This document shows, in pieces, positions 1 through 5,946 of a stretch of 44,784 nucleotides of DNA. The position numbers and the translations under genes were made by a program. The number at the start of each line of letters is the position of its first letter. Position 1 is the first letter of the stretch. Source of the DNA: Melioribacteraceae bacterium (GTDB lineage: Bacteria > Bacteroidota > Ignavibacteria > Ignavibacteriales > Melioribacteraceae). The DNA lies in contig JALVFE010000007.1 in NCBI GenBank assembly GCA_027030245.1, positions 1 through 44,784 on the forward strand, given 5' to 3'. The notes beneath the pieces were generated by a model. The model was not told where the DNA came from. It searched no databases and saw nothing but the letters and a program-made list of their open reading frames with translations.

Positions 1-136
1 CATTCTCTAATAACCGCGCCGGGTCTAAAAGTCCCAAGAATCCCGGCTTCACGTGCTGCAACTGATTTATTGAACCAAACTGCCCGGTTGTTGCCGTCGG
101 CATCTTCCAATACTTCAAAGTCATACCCAGCTTTGA
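1..136. repeat. Terminal direct repeat, left copy
   Basis: This stretch is identical to 44649-44784 except at one base (C at 127, A at 44775). A gene reads continuously across the join, so the repeat marks a circular or circularly permuted molecule written with a 136-bp overlap. It could also be a true short terminal redundancy; the sequence alone cannot decide. Confidence 0.93.
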
Positions 137-371
137 AAAAGACACCGTAACTTTTTGAGCTATTATTTTTGTCCTTTTTAGGCTTGTTGATAAAGAGAAA
201 AGAGTGGTTTCCTTTGTCGAGTGTCCCTAAATTCAAATTATAACCTATATTTGCGTCAAAATCGACGCCTGTCTTATTAATGATTACAAGGTTTCGGCGT
301 GTAGCCCCTGCCTTATAATCTTTTGATCTTTCATATTCTGGTATATTTACATTAAATACAATGTTTGCCAT
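1..371 (-). CDS. Unknown early protein, N-terminal part (continues at 44784-44525)
   Basis: The ATG at 371 follows a strong AACTTTAGGAGG leader and an early promoter at 403-431. The frame is open to base 1 and, by the terminal repeat, continues at the right end to a stop at 44525, giving a complete protein of 164 residues. The N-terminal half is rich in N, K and D. The second half contains an aromatic stretch (RSGAIYWYFTGEEW). No family was recognised. It heads an operon that runs into a 164-residue unknown and then the DnaB-like helicase gene, so a role near replication is plausible but inferred. The two terminal copies differ by one codon (Gly versus Val at residue 82). Confidence 0.85.
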   Translation of the reverse strand, partial: MANIVFNVNIPEYERSKDYKAGATRRNLVIINKTGVDFDANIGYNLNLGTLDKGNHSFLFINKPKKDKNNSSKSYGVFFKAGYDFEVLEDADGNNRAVWFNKSVAAREAGILGTFRPGAVIRE

Positions 372-402
372 GTTTTTCCTCCTAAAGTTTTTTATATTTA
401 CA

Positions 403-431
403 ATTATAACAAAAATGTTATAAAATGTCAA
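403..431 (-). promoter_or_regulatory. Early promoter with operator dyad (site 1)
   Basis: On the minus strand TTGACA (431-426) and TATAAT (408-403) are separated by 17 bp. The spacer and -10 are overlapped by the dyad TTATAAC-N6-GTTATAA. Transcription would enter the gene starting at 371. Confidence 0.88.
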
Positions 432-436
432 GTGCT

Positions 437-793
437 TTAAATTCCAATGCCTTTTAAAAGGTTGTTTTTGTAATTTCTCGTCAAAAGATCAATATAAAAC
501 TCAACGCTTTTAACCGGCATCGGCACCGTTCCAATAATCTCACTCCATGCCATTTCGCTAAACCATTTTGATTTTCTGGCATAGTACTCAACTGCCAGAT
601 CATCGCAAATTTGATTTTTGTCTAGCAGGAAATTAATCGCCTTAACTATATCCCGGTGAAATGGCTGTATAAAGATGTCCGGGTCTAATCTTTTTGAGGT
701 GATTACTTTTTCGTCCTCTTTGTCGTACCAATAACTATTCATAAAGCTTATCAGGATAACTTTTTCATAAGCTGCCGGATTATTGTAAGTCAT
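437..793 (-). CDS. DnaB N-terminal-domain-like protein
   Basis: This 118-residue protein resembles the helical N-terminal domain of replicative DnaB helicases: an early NNPAAYEKVILISFM helix, then DPDIFIQPFHRDIVKAINFL, a downstream CDDLAVEYYA segment and a C-terminal FYIDLL helix. In DnaB this domain forms the collar that contacts primase and loader. Here it stands alone, while a separate RecA-like motor protein lies at 42810-43796 (downstream in the same direction across the circle join). The gene overlaps its upstream neighbour by 14 bp, so translation is probably coupled. The assignment rests on pattern resemblance only. Confidence 0.6.
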   Translation of the reverse strand: MTYNNPAAYEKVILISFMNSYWYDKEDEKVITSKRLDPDIFIQPFHRDIVKAINFLLDKNQICDDLAVEYYARKSKWFSEMAWSEIIGTVPMPVKSVEFYIDLLTRNYKNNLLKGIGI

Positions 794-1040
794 TTTTTTT
801 CACCCAATGAACTATTTTACTGCACCCCTTCGTACAGATAAAAAAATTATAGTCCTTCAAAAATTCCTTAAAGACACCGGAAATAAAATCCCCGTCATCC
901 GGTTCGGTTCTTTCAAAGTACCACCTTTTTTTACCCGTTTTCGGGTCGATGACAATTAAAAGGCACTCTATATTGAACGCCGCCTTGACTTTTGACGGCG
1001 TTATATTTTCTTTTGGTTCGACTTCTAGCAAATAGCGCAT
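780..1040 (-). CDS. Unknown 86-residue protein
   Basis: The start lies directly after the stop of the upstream gene (TAAATG), so it is part of an early operon. The protein is soluble and mixed alpha/beta in appearance, with a conserved-looking centre (LLIVIDPKTGKKRWYFER) and two cysteines near the C-terminus (CTKGCSKIVHW). No family was recognised. It sits just upstream of the DnaB N-domain-like gene and overlaps it by 14 bp, which may hint at a replication-related role. Confidence 0.75.
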   Translation of the reverse strand: MRYLLEVEPKENITPSKVKAAFNIECLLIVIDPKTGKKRWYFERTEPDDGDFISGVFKEFLKDYNFFICTKGCSKIVHWVKKNDLQ

Positions 1041-1346
1041 TTACGCTCTCTTTGTTTTTGCCAGTTTGATAAAGGCTTTTACTGCTGGGATAATACTTTT
1101 ATAGGTATGAGCATCCTGAAACTTGTAAAACTTATCAGTATTATCAAGCTCCCAGTTTGTAATACTAAAAAAATTATCATTTTCATAGTAAACCAAAGTA
1201 TAATTTTGGTTATACTGCTCGCCTATAATATTTATCCATGTATCATCAATATGAAGGTTATAAGCATCTTCTAAATATTTTTTCCCAGCTTCCGTCTTTG
1301 CCAATCTGTCTAAAATATCTTGTAATTTAATTTCAACTTTTTTCAT
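1041..1346 (-). CDS. Unknown 101-residue protein
   Basis: First gene of an operon, with a perfect AACTTTAGGAGG leader seven bases before the ATG and an early promoter/operator at 1378-1406. The protein starts with a short amphipathic helix and contains an aromatic, acidic middle (YTLVYYENDNFFSITNWELD). It has no membrane segment and no recognised domain. The strong promoter and ribosome site suggest high early expression, as for host-takeover proteins, but that is inference. Confidence 0.8.
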   Translation of the reverse strand: MKKVEIKLQDILDRLAKTEAGKKYLEDAYNLHIDDTWINIIGEQYNQNYTLVYYENDNFFSITNWELDNTDKFYKFQDAHTYKSIIPAVKAFIKLAKTKRA

Positions 1347-1377
1347 TTAAAACCTCCTAAAGTTTTCTTATGTGTTA

Positions 1378-1406
1378 ATTATAACATATTTGTTATAAAA
1401 AGTCAA
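1378..1406 (-). promoter_or_regulatory. Early promoter with operator dyad (site 2)
   Basis: Minus-strand TTGACT (1406-1401), 17-bp spacer, TATAAT (1383-1378). The dyad TTATAAC-AAATAT-GTTATAA is perfect and covers the spacer and -10. It drives the gene at 1346 and those following. Confidence 0.9.
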
Positions 1407-1411
1407 GTGAT

Positions 1412-1723
1412 TTAACACATATTAATCTTATTCCTAAGCTCTCTTAAGCTCTGTTCTTTTTCAACTAAGTTATTAGTGCCATATTTTCCCTTATGCTGCT
1501 TCAAGGCTCTCTGAATAAAAATCTTACCCGCCTTATCCCACATTCTGGTAAAACCCATATCCTTTTTGTTTTGTGTTTTTACATATCGCTTTAGTGCTAT
1601 CGCTGCTCTTTCAGCACACTTAACCGCCCAAACTGCATAATTTTTACCATTAAAACGATTTATTTCTTCGATCTCTCTTTTAAGTTTTGTGATTTCTTTT
1701 CCCAGTAAATATTTGGATTTCAT
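1412..1723 (-). CDS. Unknown basic 103-residue protein
   Basis: A lysine- and arginine-rich helical protein that begins MKSKYLLGKEITKLKREIEE and contains an alanine-rich helix near residues 32-42. The ribosome site is CTTTAGGAG, which also contains the TAG stop of the upstream gene, so the two are translationally coupled. Basic character allows nucleic-acid binding but there is no recognisable motif. Last gene before the early promoter at 1378-1406. Confidence 0.72.
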   Translation of the reverse strand: MKSKYLLGKEITKLKREIEEINRFNGKNYAVWAVKCAERAAIALKRYVKTQNKKDMGFTRMWDKAGKIFIQRALKQHKGKYGTNNLVEKEQSLRELRNKINMC

Positions 1724-1733
1724 TTTTTTGCTC

Positions 1734-2246
1734 CTAAAGTCTTTCCAAGGCTGCTTTAGCCAAATTATTCATTTTAATCTTGTCAAACAGGCTGAAGCCC
1801 GCTGCGTCCAGCGTATCGACAACCAAGCTATATTTACTTTCATCCGTAAACTGTTTAAAGTTTCTGTGCATTATCTCACGTTTTACAAAGTTGTAAAAAA
1901 GCAGGTACATGGCTAAAATCTCCAAGCTCACACTTTCATTTTGGAACAATTTTAGAATATCCGGTAATCGCGTTTTCACTTTTGTTTTTACTCGCCCGGC
2001 TATCGGCAAATGTTCTTTCCACTGCATAAATTCAAAAAGTTCGTTTTTCAGTCCGGCAATATGCTTATCCAGCATCTCTTTGAAGCCAGCCGGGTAATTA
2101 AACTCTTTTTGGATAACGCCGTCTTTTTTAATATCATTCTTTGCTAAATCTTCGGCTACATACAAGAGTGCATAAGCTAAAGAGATAACAAACAAATCGT
2201 TCACATAATGCTTACTTGTTATTTTTATTCCGGTTGTAAATTTCAT
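1734..2246 (-). CDS. Unknown 170-residue helical protein
   Basis: Mostly alpha-helical by composition, with hydrophobic helices near residues 17-33 and 105-121 that look amphipathic rather than membrane-spanning. It lies 6 bp after the upstream gene, within an early operon. No family, catalytic motif or metal site was recognised. Confidence 0.72.
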   Translation of the reverse strand: MKFTTGIKITSKHYVNDLFVISLAYALLYVAEDLAKNDIKKDGVIQKEFNYPAGFKEMLDKHIAGLKNELFEFMQWKEHLPIAGRVKTKVKTRLPDILKLFQNESVSLEILAMYLLFYNFVKREIMHRNFKQFTDESKYSLVVDTLDAAGFSLFDKIKMNNLAKAALERL

Positions 2247-2252
2247 CTCCTC

Positions 2253-2825
2253 TTACTCGCCTTTCATTAGCTTTTCAATTCTTTTTTTATGTCGATTAAA
2301 GTCTTTTTCTGCTTCTTTTAGCCCCTCATCTGAAAATCTAGCCTTATGATAATCTCCATATCTCAAATATGTTGTAGTCGTACCAGCGGCTCCACCAAAC
2401 CCATCATAGAAACAGTAATATAAATCTTTTGATATTTCATAGTAATATCTTTTCTGTCCGGCAAAAACTCTATTTTTATCAAAGACAAAATTATATCTCT
2501 TAATCCCATCAATGGCGCTCTGTGGAATACGATAACCAGCTGCTCGCAATTCAAAAAGCCTTTCAAGTGCCTCTCTCGGTGTCAGATTGTAAAAAGACTC
2601 TCCATCATAGGGCAAACCATTTTTTTTGTACTTTGCAGTAGAAATAGCCTTTTGTTGTTCAATAACTTGTTTAGCAAATTTTTTAGAGTCGTTATAATCC
2701 GTTACTTTTGGAACCTTACTTGCAACTCTTGATGTGGCAACATGTATTGTAATGCCGCCTCCGACATCATCATAAACATATACATCGCTTTTATAATTGT
2801 TAGTTGAAAATCTACAATAACTCAT
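2253..2825 (-). CDS. Conserved phage protein of unknown function (MSYCRFS family)
   Basis: The N-terminus (MSYCRFSTNN, then SDVYVYDDVGGGITIHVA) matches a pattern common in small phage proteins of unknown function that begin MSYCRxS and carry SDVYVY. The 190-residue product continues with an alpha-helical centre (REALERLFELRAAGYRIP) and a tyrosine-rich segment, and ends in a basic helix. It overlaps the upstream gene by 4 bp (ATGA type). Recognition of the N-terminal pattern is from memory; no activity is known to me. Confidence 0.75.
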   Translation of the reverse strand: MSYCRFSTNNYKSDVYVYDDVGGGITIHVATSRVASKVPKVTDYNDSKKFAKQVIEQQKAISTAKYKKNGLPYDGESFYNLTPREALERLFELRAAGYRIPQSAIDGIKRYNFVFDKNRVFAGQKRYYYEISKDLYYCFYDGFGGAAGTTTTYLRYGDYHKARFSDEGLKEAEKDFNRHKKRIEKLMKGE

Positions 2826-3082
2826 TGCATACCTCCAAGCCCAAGCGCATCACCCTCGCTAAAACTTATCCTTAACTCAAAAAAAGTGAAATTTTCATAC
2901 AATATATCGGTAATCTGTCTTACCGCCTCTCCGTCTGTCGGGTTTTCTAATAATCTATAATATTTTTCTGTATCGCACATATTGCAAACAGGGATAATCT
3001 TACCTGTTCTTTCGGACGCATCCTTAAAAATCTCATACAGTCTTTTTCTTTTTTGTCTGGTTGTATATTTATAAACTTTCAT
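2822..3082 (-). CDS. Unknown 86-residue protein
   Basis: Preceded by a TTTAGGAGG ribosome site 5 bp before the ATG. The N-terminus is very basic (YTTRQKRKRLYEIFKDASER) and a CNMC pair sits near residues 33-36. It overlaps the next gene by 4 bp. No family was recognised; it is probably cotranscribed with the MSYCRFS protein. Confidence 0.7.
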   Translation of the reverse strand: MKVYKYTTRQKRKRLYEIFKDASERTGKIIPVCNMCDTEKYYRLLENPTDGEAVRQITDILYENFTFFELRISFSEGDALGLGGMQ

Positions 3083-3144
3083 TTTACCTCCTAAATTCGA
3101 TTTTTAGCGTTTTTATTCTCTAGCTATACAAAACTACCAACAAA

Positions 3145-3167
3145 GGGCAGATCGTTCAAATTTGCCC
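3145..3167 (-). terminator. Weak hairpin terminator candidate
   Basis: On the minus strand GGGCA and TGCCC flank a 13-base loop and are followed by TTTG. It overlaps the last codons of the gene ending at 3156. The U-tract is short, so termination is uncertain. Confidence 0.35.
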
Positions 3168-3482
3168 CTGTTTTGTCAAGCCTGAAAATATAATTTTCAA
3201 ATTTTCTTCATAGTTGTCATGCAGACTGAAGCATCTGTTTAATCTACTATAAACTGGCAAATACCCATCATATTTCAAAAGTGGATATTTTGCATTTTCT
3301 ACATGGTACCTAAGAATATTTATAACCCTGTCCATTCTATTGAATGGGTGATCTATTTTTGGTATTCTTAATCCTGCACCACTAAAAATTTCTTCAACTG
3401 CATACAGCATATCTCTTGATAAACAACCATCTTCTTTTATTCTTTCTGCGGCTATTATTGCGGCTTTATAATGCTTTTTCAT
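3156..3482 (-). CDS. Unknown 108-residue protein following the replication initiator
   Basis: The ATG at 3482 is chosen because GGGGGTGG lies 7 bp upstream; an earlier TTG at 3509 has no ribosome site. The start overlaps the 3' end region of the replication initiator gene, so the two are coupled. In lambda the gene after O is the helicase loader P, but this protein is too short and shows no P or DnaC motif (no Walker A). Helical, with ERIKEDGCLSRDML near residue 14. Function unknown. Confidence 0.7.
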   Translation of the reverse strand: MKKHYKAAIIAAERIKEDGCLSRDMLYAVEEIFSGAGLRIPKIDHPFNRMDRVINILRYHVENAKYPLLKYDGYLPVYSRLNRCFSLHDNYEENLKIIFSGLTKQGQI

Positions 3483-3501
3483 CTTCTGCCACCCCCTTTT
3501 T

Positions 3502-4341
3502 TTATCCAAACATCACCGTATTAAAAGTTCCAATACCATTCGGCATCGGATTATTTGCAGGCTTGTCCCTATATGTACCCTCTAAGACTTTTATATAATT
3601 ACTGTCGTTTTTTATAAGCCAGTCTAAATCTATTTTCCAACCCCTATTGTTTTCACCTTGTAAAAAACTTGATTTTTCTATTTCCTGTAAAATAAGTTTG
3701 AAGTTAAAATCCGGTTCATTTAGTCTTGCTTTTAGGTGCTTTAATCTTGTATTTGTAAGTTTTCTAATTTTAGATAAGCTCAATTTACTAGCTAAGTTAT
3801 TCCAGCCATCAAGTATCTCTTTACTACTTGCTTTTTTGCTTATAGAGGATTGAACTTCAAATAAAGCTTGTTTGCTTTTTGGGCTGTGTGCTTTTTTTTC
3901 ACTATAAGCTTTTACGCCTTCGGCGTTTTTATTCTTTTGTTCTAGTGTATTTTGTTCTATTGTATTTTGTAGGTTAACGTCATTTACTAGGGGTGGTAAA
4001 TGAGATTTACTAGGGTGGTTAACGTCATTTACTAGGGGGTCGTTAATTTCATCTATGATTTTTCCTGTAAGCGTATAAGAATTATAGGAGTTTGCACCGT
4101 TTTGAAGTTTGTGTTTTTGTATCTCTATAAGCCCTCTGGAAGATAACTTTTTCAAGGTGCTTATCACTTTAGGTCTCGATATTCCTAAATCTTTTTGAAA
4201 CTGGCTCAATGAAATACCATCAAAAGTTTTACCCCATCCGATTGTTTTTCTTACTATGTGAGTAAGTATAGCACGCTCATAAATATCTAAGTCCAAATCC
4301 CATAAGTAATTTGGCATTTGAAAAAAACCGCTATTTTGCAT
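3502..4341 (-). CDS. Lambda O-like replication initiator protein
   Basis: The 279-residue protein has an N-terminal winged-helix segment (about residues 20-75: ISLSQFQKDLGISRPKVIST then LKKLSSRGLIEI), a low-complexity middle, and the C-terminal segment NNRGWKIDLDWLIKND typical of phage replisome-organiser proteins. Such proteins bind iterons at the origin and recruit the helicase. The middle (about residues 100-123) is encoded by three iteron-like DNA repeats, as in lambda O where ori lies inside the gene. The SD (GGAG, 4349-4352) is paired in a small hairpin. A long structured leader lies upstream. Start ATG chosen from the SD spacing of 7. Confidence 0.85.
   Translation of the reverse strand: MQNSGFFQMPNYLWDLDLDIYERAILTHIVRKTIGWGKTFDGISLSQFQKDLGISRPKVISTLKKLSSRGLIEIQKHKLQNGANSYNSYTLTGKIIDEINDPLVNDVNHPSKSHLPPLVNDVNLQNTIEQNTLEQKNKNAEGVKAYSEKKAHSPKSKQALFEVQSSISKKASSKEILDGWNNLASKLSLSKIRKLTNTRLKHLKARLNEPDFNFKLILQEIEKSSFLQGENNRGWKIDLDWLIKNDSNYIKVLEGTYRDKPANNPMPNGIGTFNTVMFG
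3972..4042. repeat. Iteron array, probable replication origin inside the initiator gene
   Basis: Three tandem units of 25, 22 and 24 bp share ATTTACTAGGG. Units 1 (3972-3996) and 3 (4019-4042) share TTAACGTCATTTACTAGGGG; unit 2 (3997-4018) is degenerate (AAATGAGATTTACTAGGG). The encoded peptide repeats PLVNDVN twice. Iterons within an O-like gene are the classical lambdoid origin layout. Confidence 0.72.
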
Positions 4342-4348
4342 TTTGAAT

Positions 4349-4369
4349 CTCCAATTTTAAATTTTGGAG
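4349..4369 (-). promoter_or_regulatory. Hairpin pairing the SD of the replication initiator
   Basis: CTCCAA (4349-4354) and TTGGAG (4364-4369) form a 6-bp stem with a 9-base AT loop. In the minus-strand mRNA the second arm contains the GGAG that serves the ATG at 4341, so initiation is likely limited unless the stem opens. Confidence 0.6.
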
Positions 4370-4390
4370 TAGGTAGAGTCATTGGAAGAT

Positions 4391-4514
4391 TTTAGTACTT
4401 TCGACATGACTGCTCAAACTCCATTTTTAAACCTTTCTCCTCTAAAAAACCTAAGCGGGGGAGCTACCGCCCGCCTAAAAGGTTGTTTTTGGAGTCATGT
4501 CAAGCCGTACTAAA
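4391..4514 (-). other. Large nested inverted repeat in the initiator leader region
   Basis: Nested arms: TTTAGTAC 4391-4398 with GTACTAAA 4507-4514; GACATGACT 4403-4411 with AGTCATGTC 4493-4501; CCA/TGG 4421-4423/4490-4492; AACCTTT 4430-4436 with AAAGGTT 4478-4484; inner GCGGG 4455-4459 with CCCGC 4470-4474. The arms co-align, giving one long interrupted stem of about 124 bases. It lies between a minus-strand -10 (4604-4599) and the initiator gene, so it may fold in the leader RNA, or act as DNA at the origin. Confidence 0.65.
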
Positions 4515-4598
4515 GGCTTAAAAAAAGAGTTTTACACATGTTTAGGTGCCGCCCAAAAAAGAGCGGCTTCACATCATGTAGCCCACAAAGGCAACCAA

Positions 4599-4604
4599 AT
4601 TATA
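4599..4604 (-). promoter_or_regulatory. Leftward -10 element with a partial operator half-site
   Basis: Minus strand TTTGTTATAATTTGG matches the -10 side of the early promoter/operator family, but no TTGACA is present at the right distance. It would give a leader of about 250 bases before the replication initiator. Confidence 0.45.
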
Positions 4605-4697
4605 ACAAACATTGCTTTAAACAAGCTTTAAAAACATTCTAAAGCGGCAAAAACACAAGTGAACAGAAAAATTAAGTGTAATTTTATGGCATTTTGA

Positions 4698-4703
4698 TAT
4701 AAT
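4698..4703 (+). promoter_or_regulatory. Extended -10 promoter for a candidate small RNA
   Basis: TGATATAAT is an extended -10 (TGN-TATAAT) on the plus strand. No clear -35 is visible. Transcription would begin near 4710 and meet a terminator hairpin ending near 4827, with no plausible protein start between. Confidence 0.5.
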
Positions 4704-4709
4704 TGTTTT

Positions 4710-4827
4710 GCGGGTTTTGGGAACCTGTAAACTTCTAGCCTCCTAAAGTTACAAGTTTTTTCTCAATCCTTTTTTTGATGGGCACTTCTCTCTAAGGGGC
4801 GTTAAGCCCCGCCCATCTCTCTTTTTT
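4710..4827 (+). ncRNA. Candidate antisense small RNA with anti-SD loop
   Basis: The interval between the extended -10 and the terminator would give an RNA of about 118 bases. It has a 5' hairpin (4712-4716/4722-4726), a second hairpin (4727-4734/4746-4752) whose 11-base loop reads CTAGCCTCCTA, and a terminator. The loop is complementary to SD sequences. Bases 4733-4747 are identical to plus-strand 44058-44072, i.e. perfectly complementary over 15 bases to the ribosome site of the gene at 43793-44056, and 12 bases (4739-4750) complement the AACTTTAGGAGG leader of many early genes. Alternative: a relic minus-strand leader that lost its gene. Expression is unproven. Confidence 0.45.
4777..4827 (+). 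terminator. Rho-independent terminator
   Basis: Two nested stems, GATGGGC/GCCCATC (4777-4783/4811-4817) and GGGGC/GCCCC (4796-4800/4806-4810), are followed by TCTC and six T (4822-4827). The U-tract is on the plus strand only. Confidence 0.65.
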
Positions 4828-4966
4828 GCACTATCCCCCCACTTATTTTATTATAATTTTTGTCTTTTGTGTAGGGAAGTTTTTGCATATTTTTTTATCG
4901 AAAATATACCTATACAAATTCTATATTTTGATATATAATACTCTTGTTTTTTTGTATGCACTCCAA

Positions 4967-5006
4967 TATAGCGGCTATTGTTTTGTACTTTCGCGTAGCC
5001 GCTATA
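4967..5006. promoter_or_regulatory. 11-bp palindrome upstream of recT
   Basis: TATAGCGGCTA (4967-4977) and TAGCCGCTATA (4996-5006) are perfect inverted copies around an 18-base spacer. It lies about 40 bp upstream of the recT -10. It could be an operator, or a hairpin with protein-binding role; there is no U-tract. Confidence 0.55.
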
Positions 5007-5045
5007 TATTACTTCTTTGTTATAAAACTTTAAGCAAAACTTTCT

Positions 5046-5051
5046 TATAAT
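5046..5051 (+). promoter_or_regulatory. -10 element of the recT promoter
   Basis: TATAAT lies about 29 bp before the recT ATG and is followed by the standard AAAACTTTAGGAG leader. Unlike the seven early promoters it lacks TTGACA and a complete TTATAAC dyad, so this operon may be controlled differently. Confidence 0.55.
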
Positions 5052-5079
5052 ACACTATATCAAAACTTTAGGAGTTAAT

Positions 5080-5946
5080 ATGCAATATAATATGGAAGTA
5101 TTTAAAAAACCGGAACATACGCTTACTCAATCGGAGCGTATCGAAAAACTTGAACTTCTTTTAAAGTCAAAAGAGGTAAAAGGCAAAGCTTTCCATATGC
5201 TGGGGTCGGCTGATAAGGCTAAAAGCCTTTTGGCAAAAATTACCCAGATTTCTGACATGTACGCTGTTAAGAGTTGTACTTTAAAAAGTGTTATTGATAC
5301 AGCTATCACGATTGAGGCTCTCGGGCTAGAAATTATCCCGGAACTAGGTGAAGCATGGATTATCGGATACAAAGGCAAAAGCGGCTTCCAGACCGCCAAG
5401 CCGGACATTTCCTATAAAGGTTGGAAAAAGCTTGCAAAAAGACAAGGCTACGCGGTTGATGCTGAAGGCGTTTTTACTGAAATTGCCGATCAGCTAAAAG
5501 ACTGGTCAGATGTTTTTTCTTTTCAGTATAGACGAAAAGTAAAATCCGGTAACGTTCAATGGGTAAAAGAAAATTTAGAAGGCGTTGTTGTAAAAATTGA
5601 AGATTTGAAAAGCAGACATACAGAGTATCGCTATGTAGATATTTCAAAACTCGACCAGATTATGAAAGTTTCCCCCTCTGTAAAAAAAGGCGGCGAAACT
5701 CCCTATAAAGAATGGTATTATGAAATGGTCGTTTTGGCAAAGGCTATGAAATACATTTTGAAAAAGGAAATTTCCTTTGACGAAAATATCTCGGCTGCAC
5801 TTGCTGAAATTTACAAAACTGACGCTACTGCTGCAAAAGAGATTAAGCCGGAACCGGAAACAGAGGACGCGCCATCAATTCCGTTTGCAGAAGTACAAGA
5901 CACAGAAGTTACAGATGTACCAGAAAATGAAACAGACGCTAAGTAA
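5080..5946 (+). CDS. recT: RecT-family single-strand annealing protein
   Basis: The 288-residue protein matches the RecT family: SVIDTAITIEALGLEI near residue 69, then GYKGKSGFQTAKPDISYKGW (the hallmark pattern in which a tyrosine/glycine segment precedes 'RGxxxLA'-like LAKRQGY), and an acidic, low-complexity C-terminal tail after residue 255. RecT anneals complementary strands during phage recombination and works with a partner exonuclease, which here is the next gene (20-bp overlap). SD TTTAGGAG precedes ATG 5080. Expressed rightward from the control region. Family call is firm. Confidence 0.9.
   Translation: MQYNMEVFKKPEHTLTQSERIEKLELLLKSKEVKGKAFHMLGSADKAKSLLAKITQISDMYAVKSCTLKSVIDTAITIEALGLEIIPELGEAWIIGYKGKSGFQTAKPDISYKGWKKLAKRQGYAVDAEGVFTEIADQLKDWSDVFSFQYRRKVKSGNVQWVKENLEGVVVKIEDLKSRHTEYRYVDISKLDQIMKVSPSVKKGGETPYKEWYYEMVVLAKAMKYILKKEISFDENISAALAEIYKTDATAAKEIKPEPETEDAPSIPFAEVQDTEVTDVPENETDAK

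Noticed and set aside
2363..2566. Minus-strand 67-residue frame inside 2253-2825
   Set aside because: Nested in another frame of a better-supported gene and without SD.
3972..4042. CRISPR-like direct repeats
   Set aside because: Only three adjacent units with no spacers, in frame within a gene; iterons explain them better.
4826..5050. Plus-strand frame of 74 hydrophobic residues in the control region
   Set aside because: Starts at TTG without an SD, overlaps the palindrome and recT promoter, and its hydrophobic content is what AT-rich DNA gives by chance.
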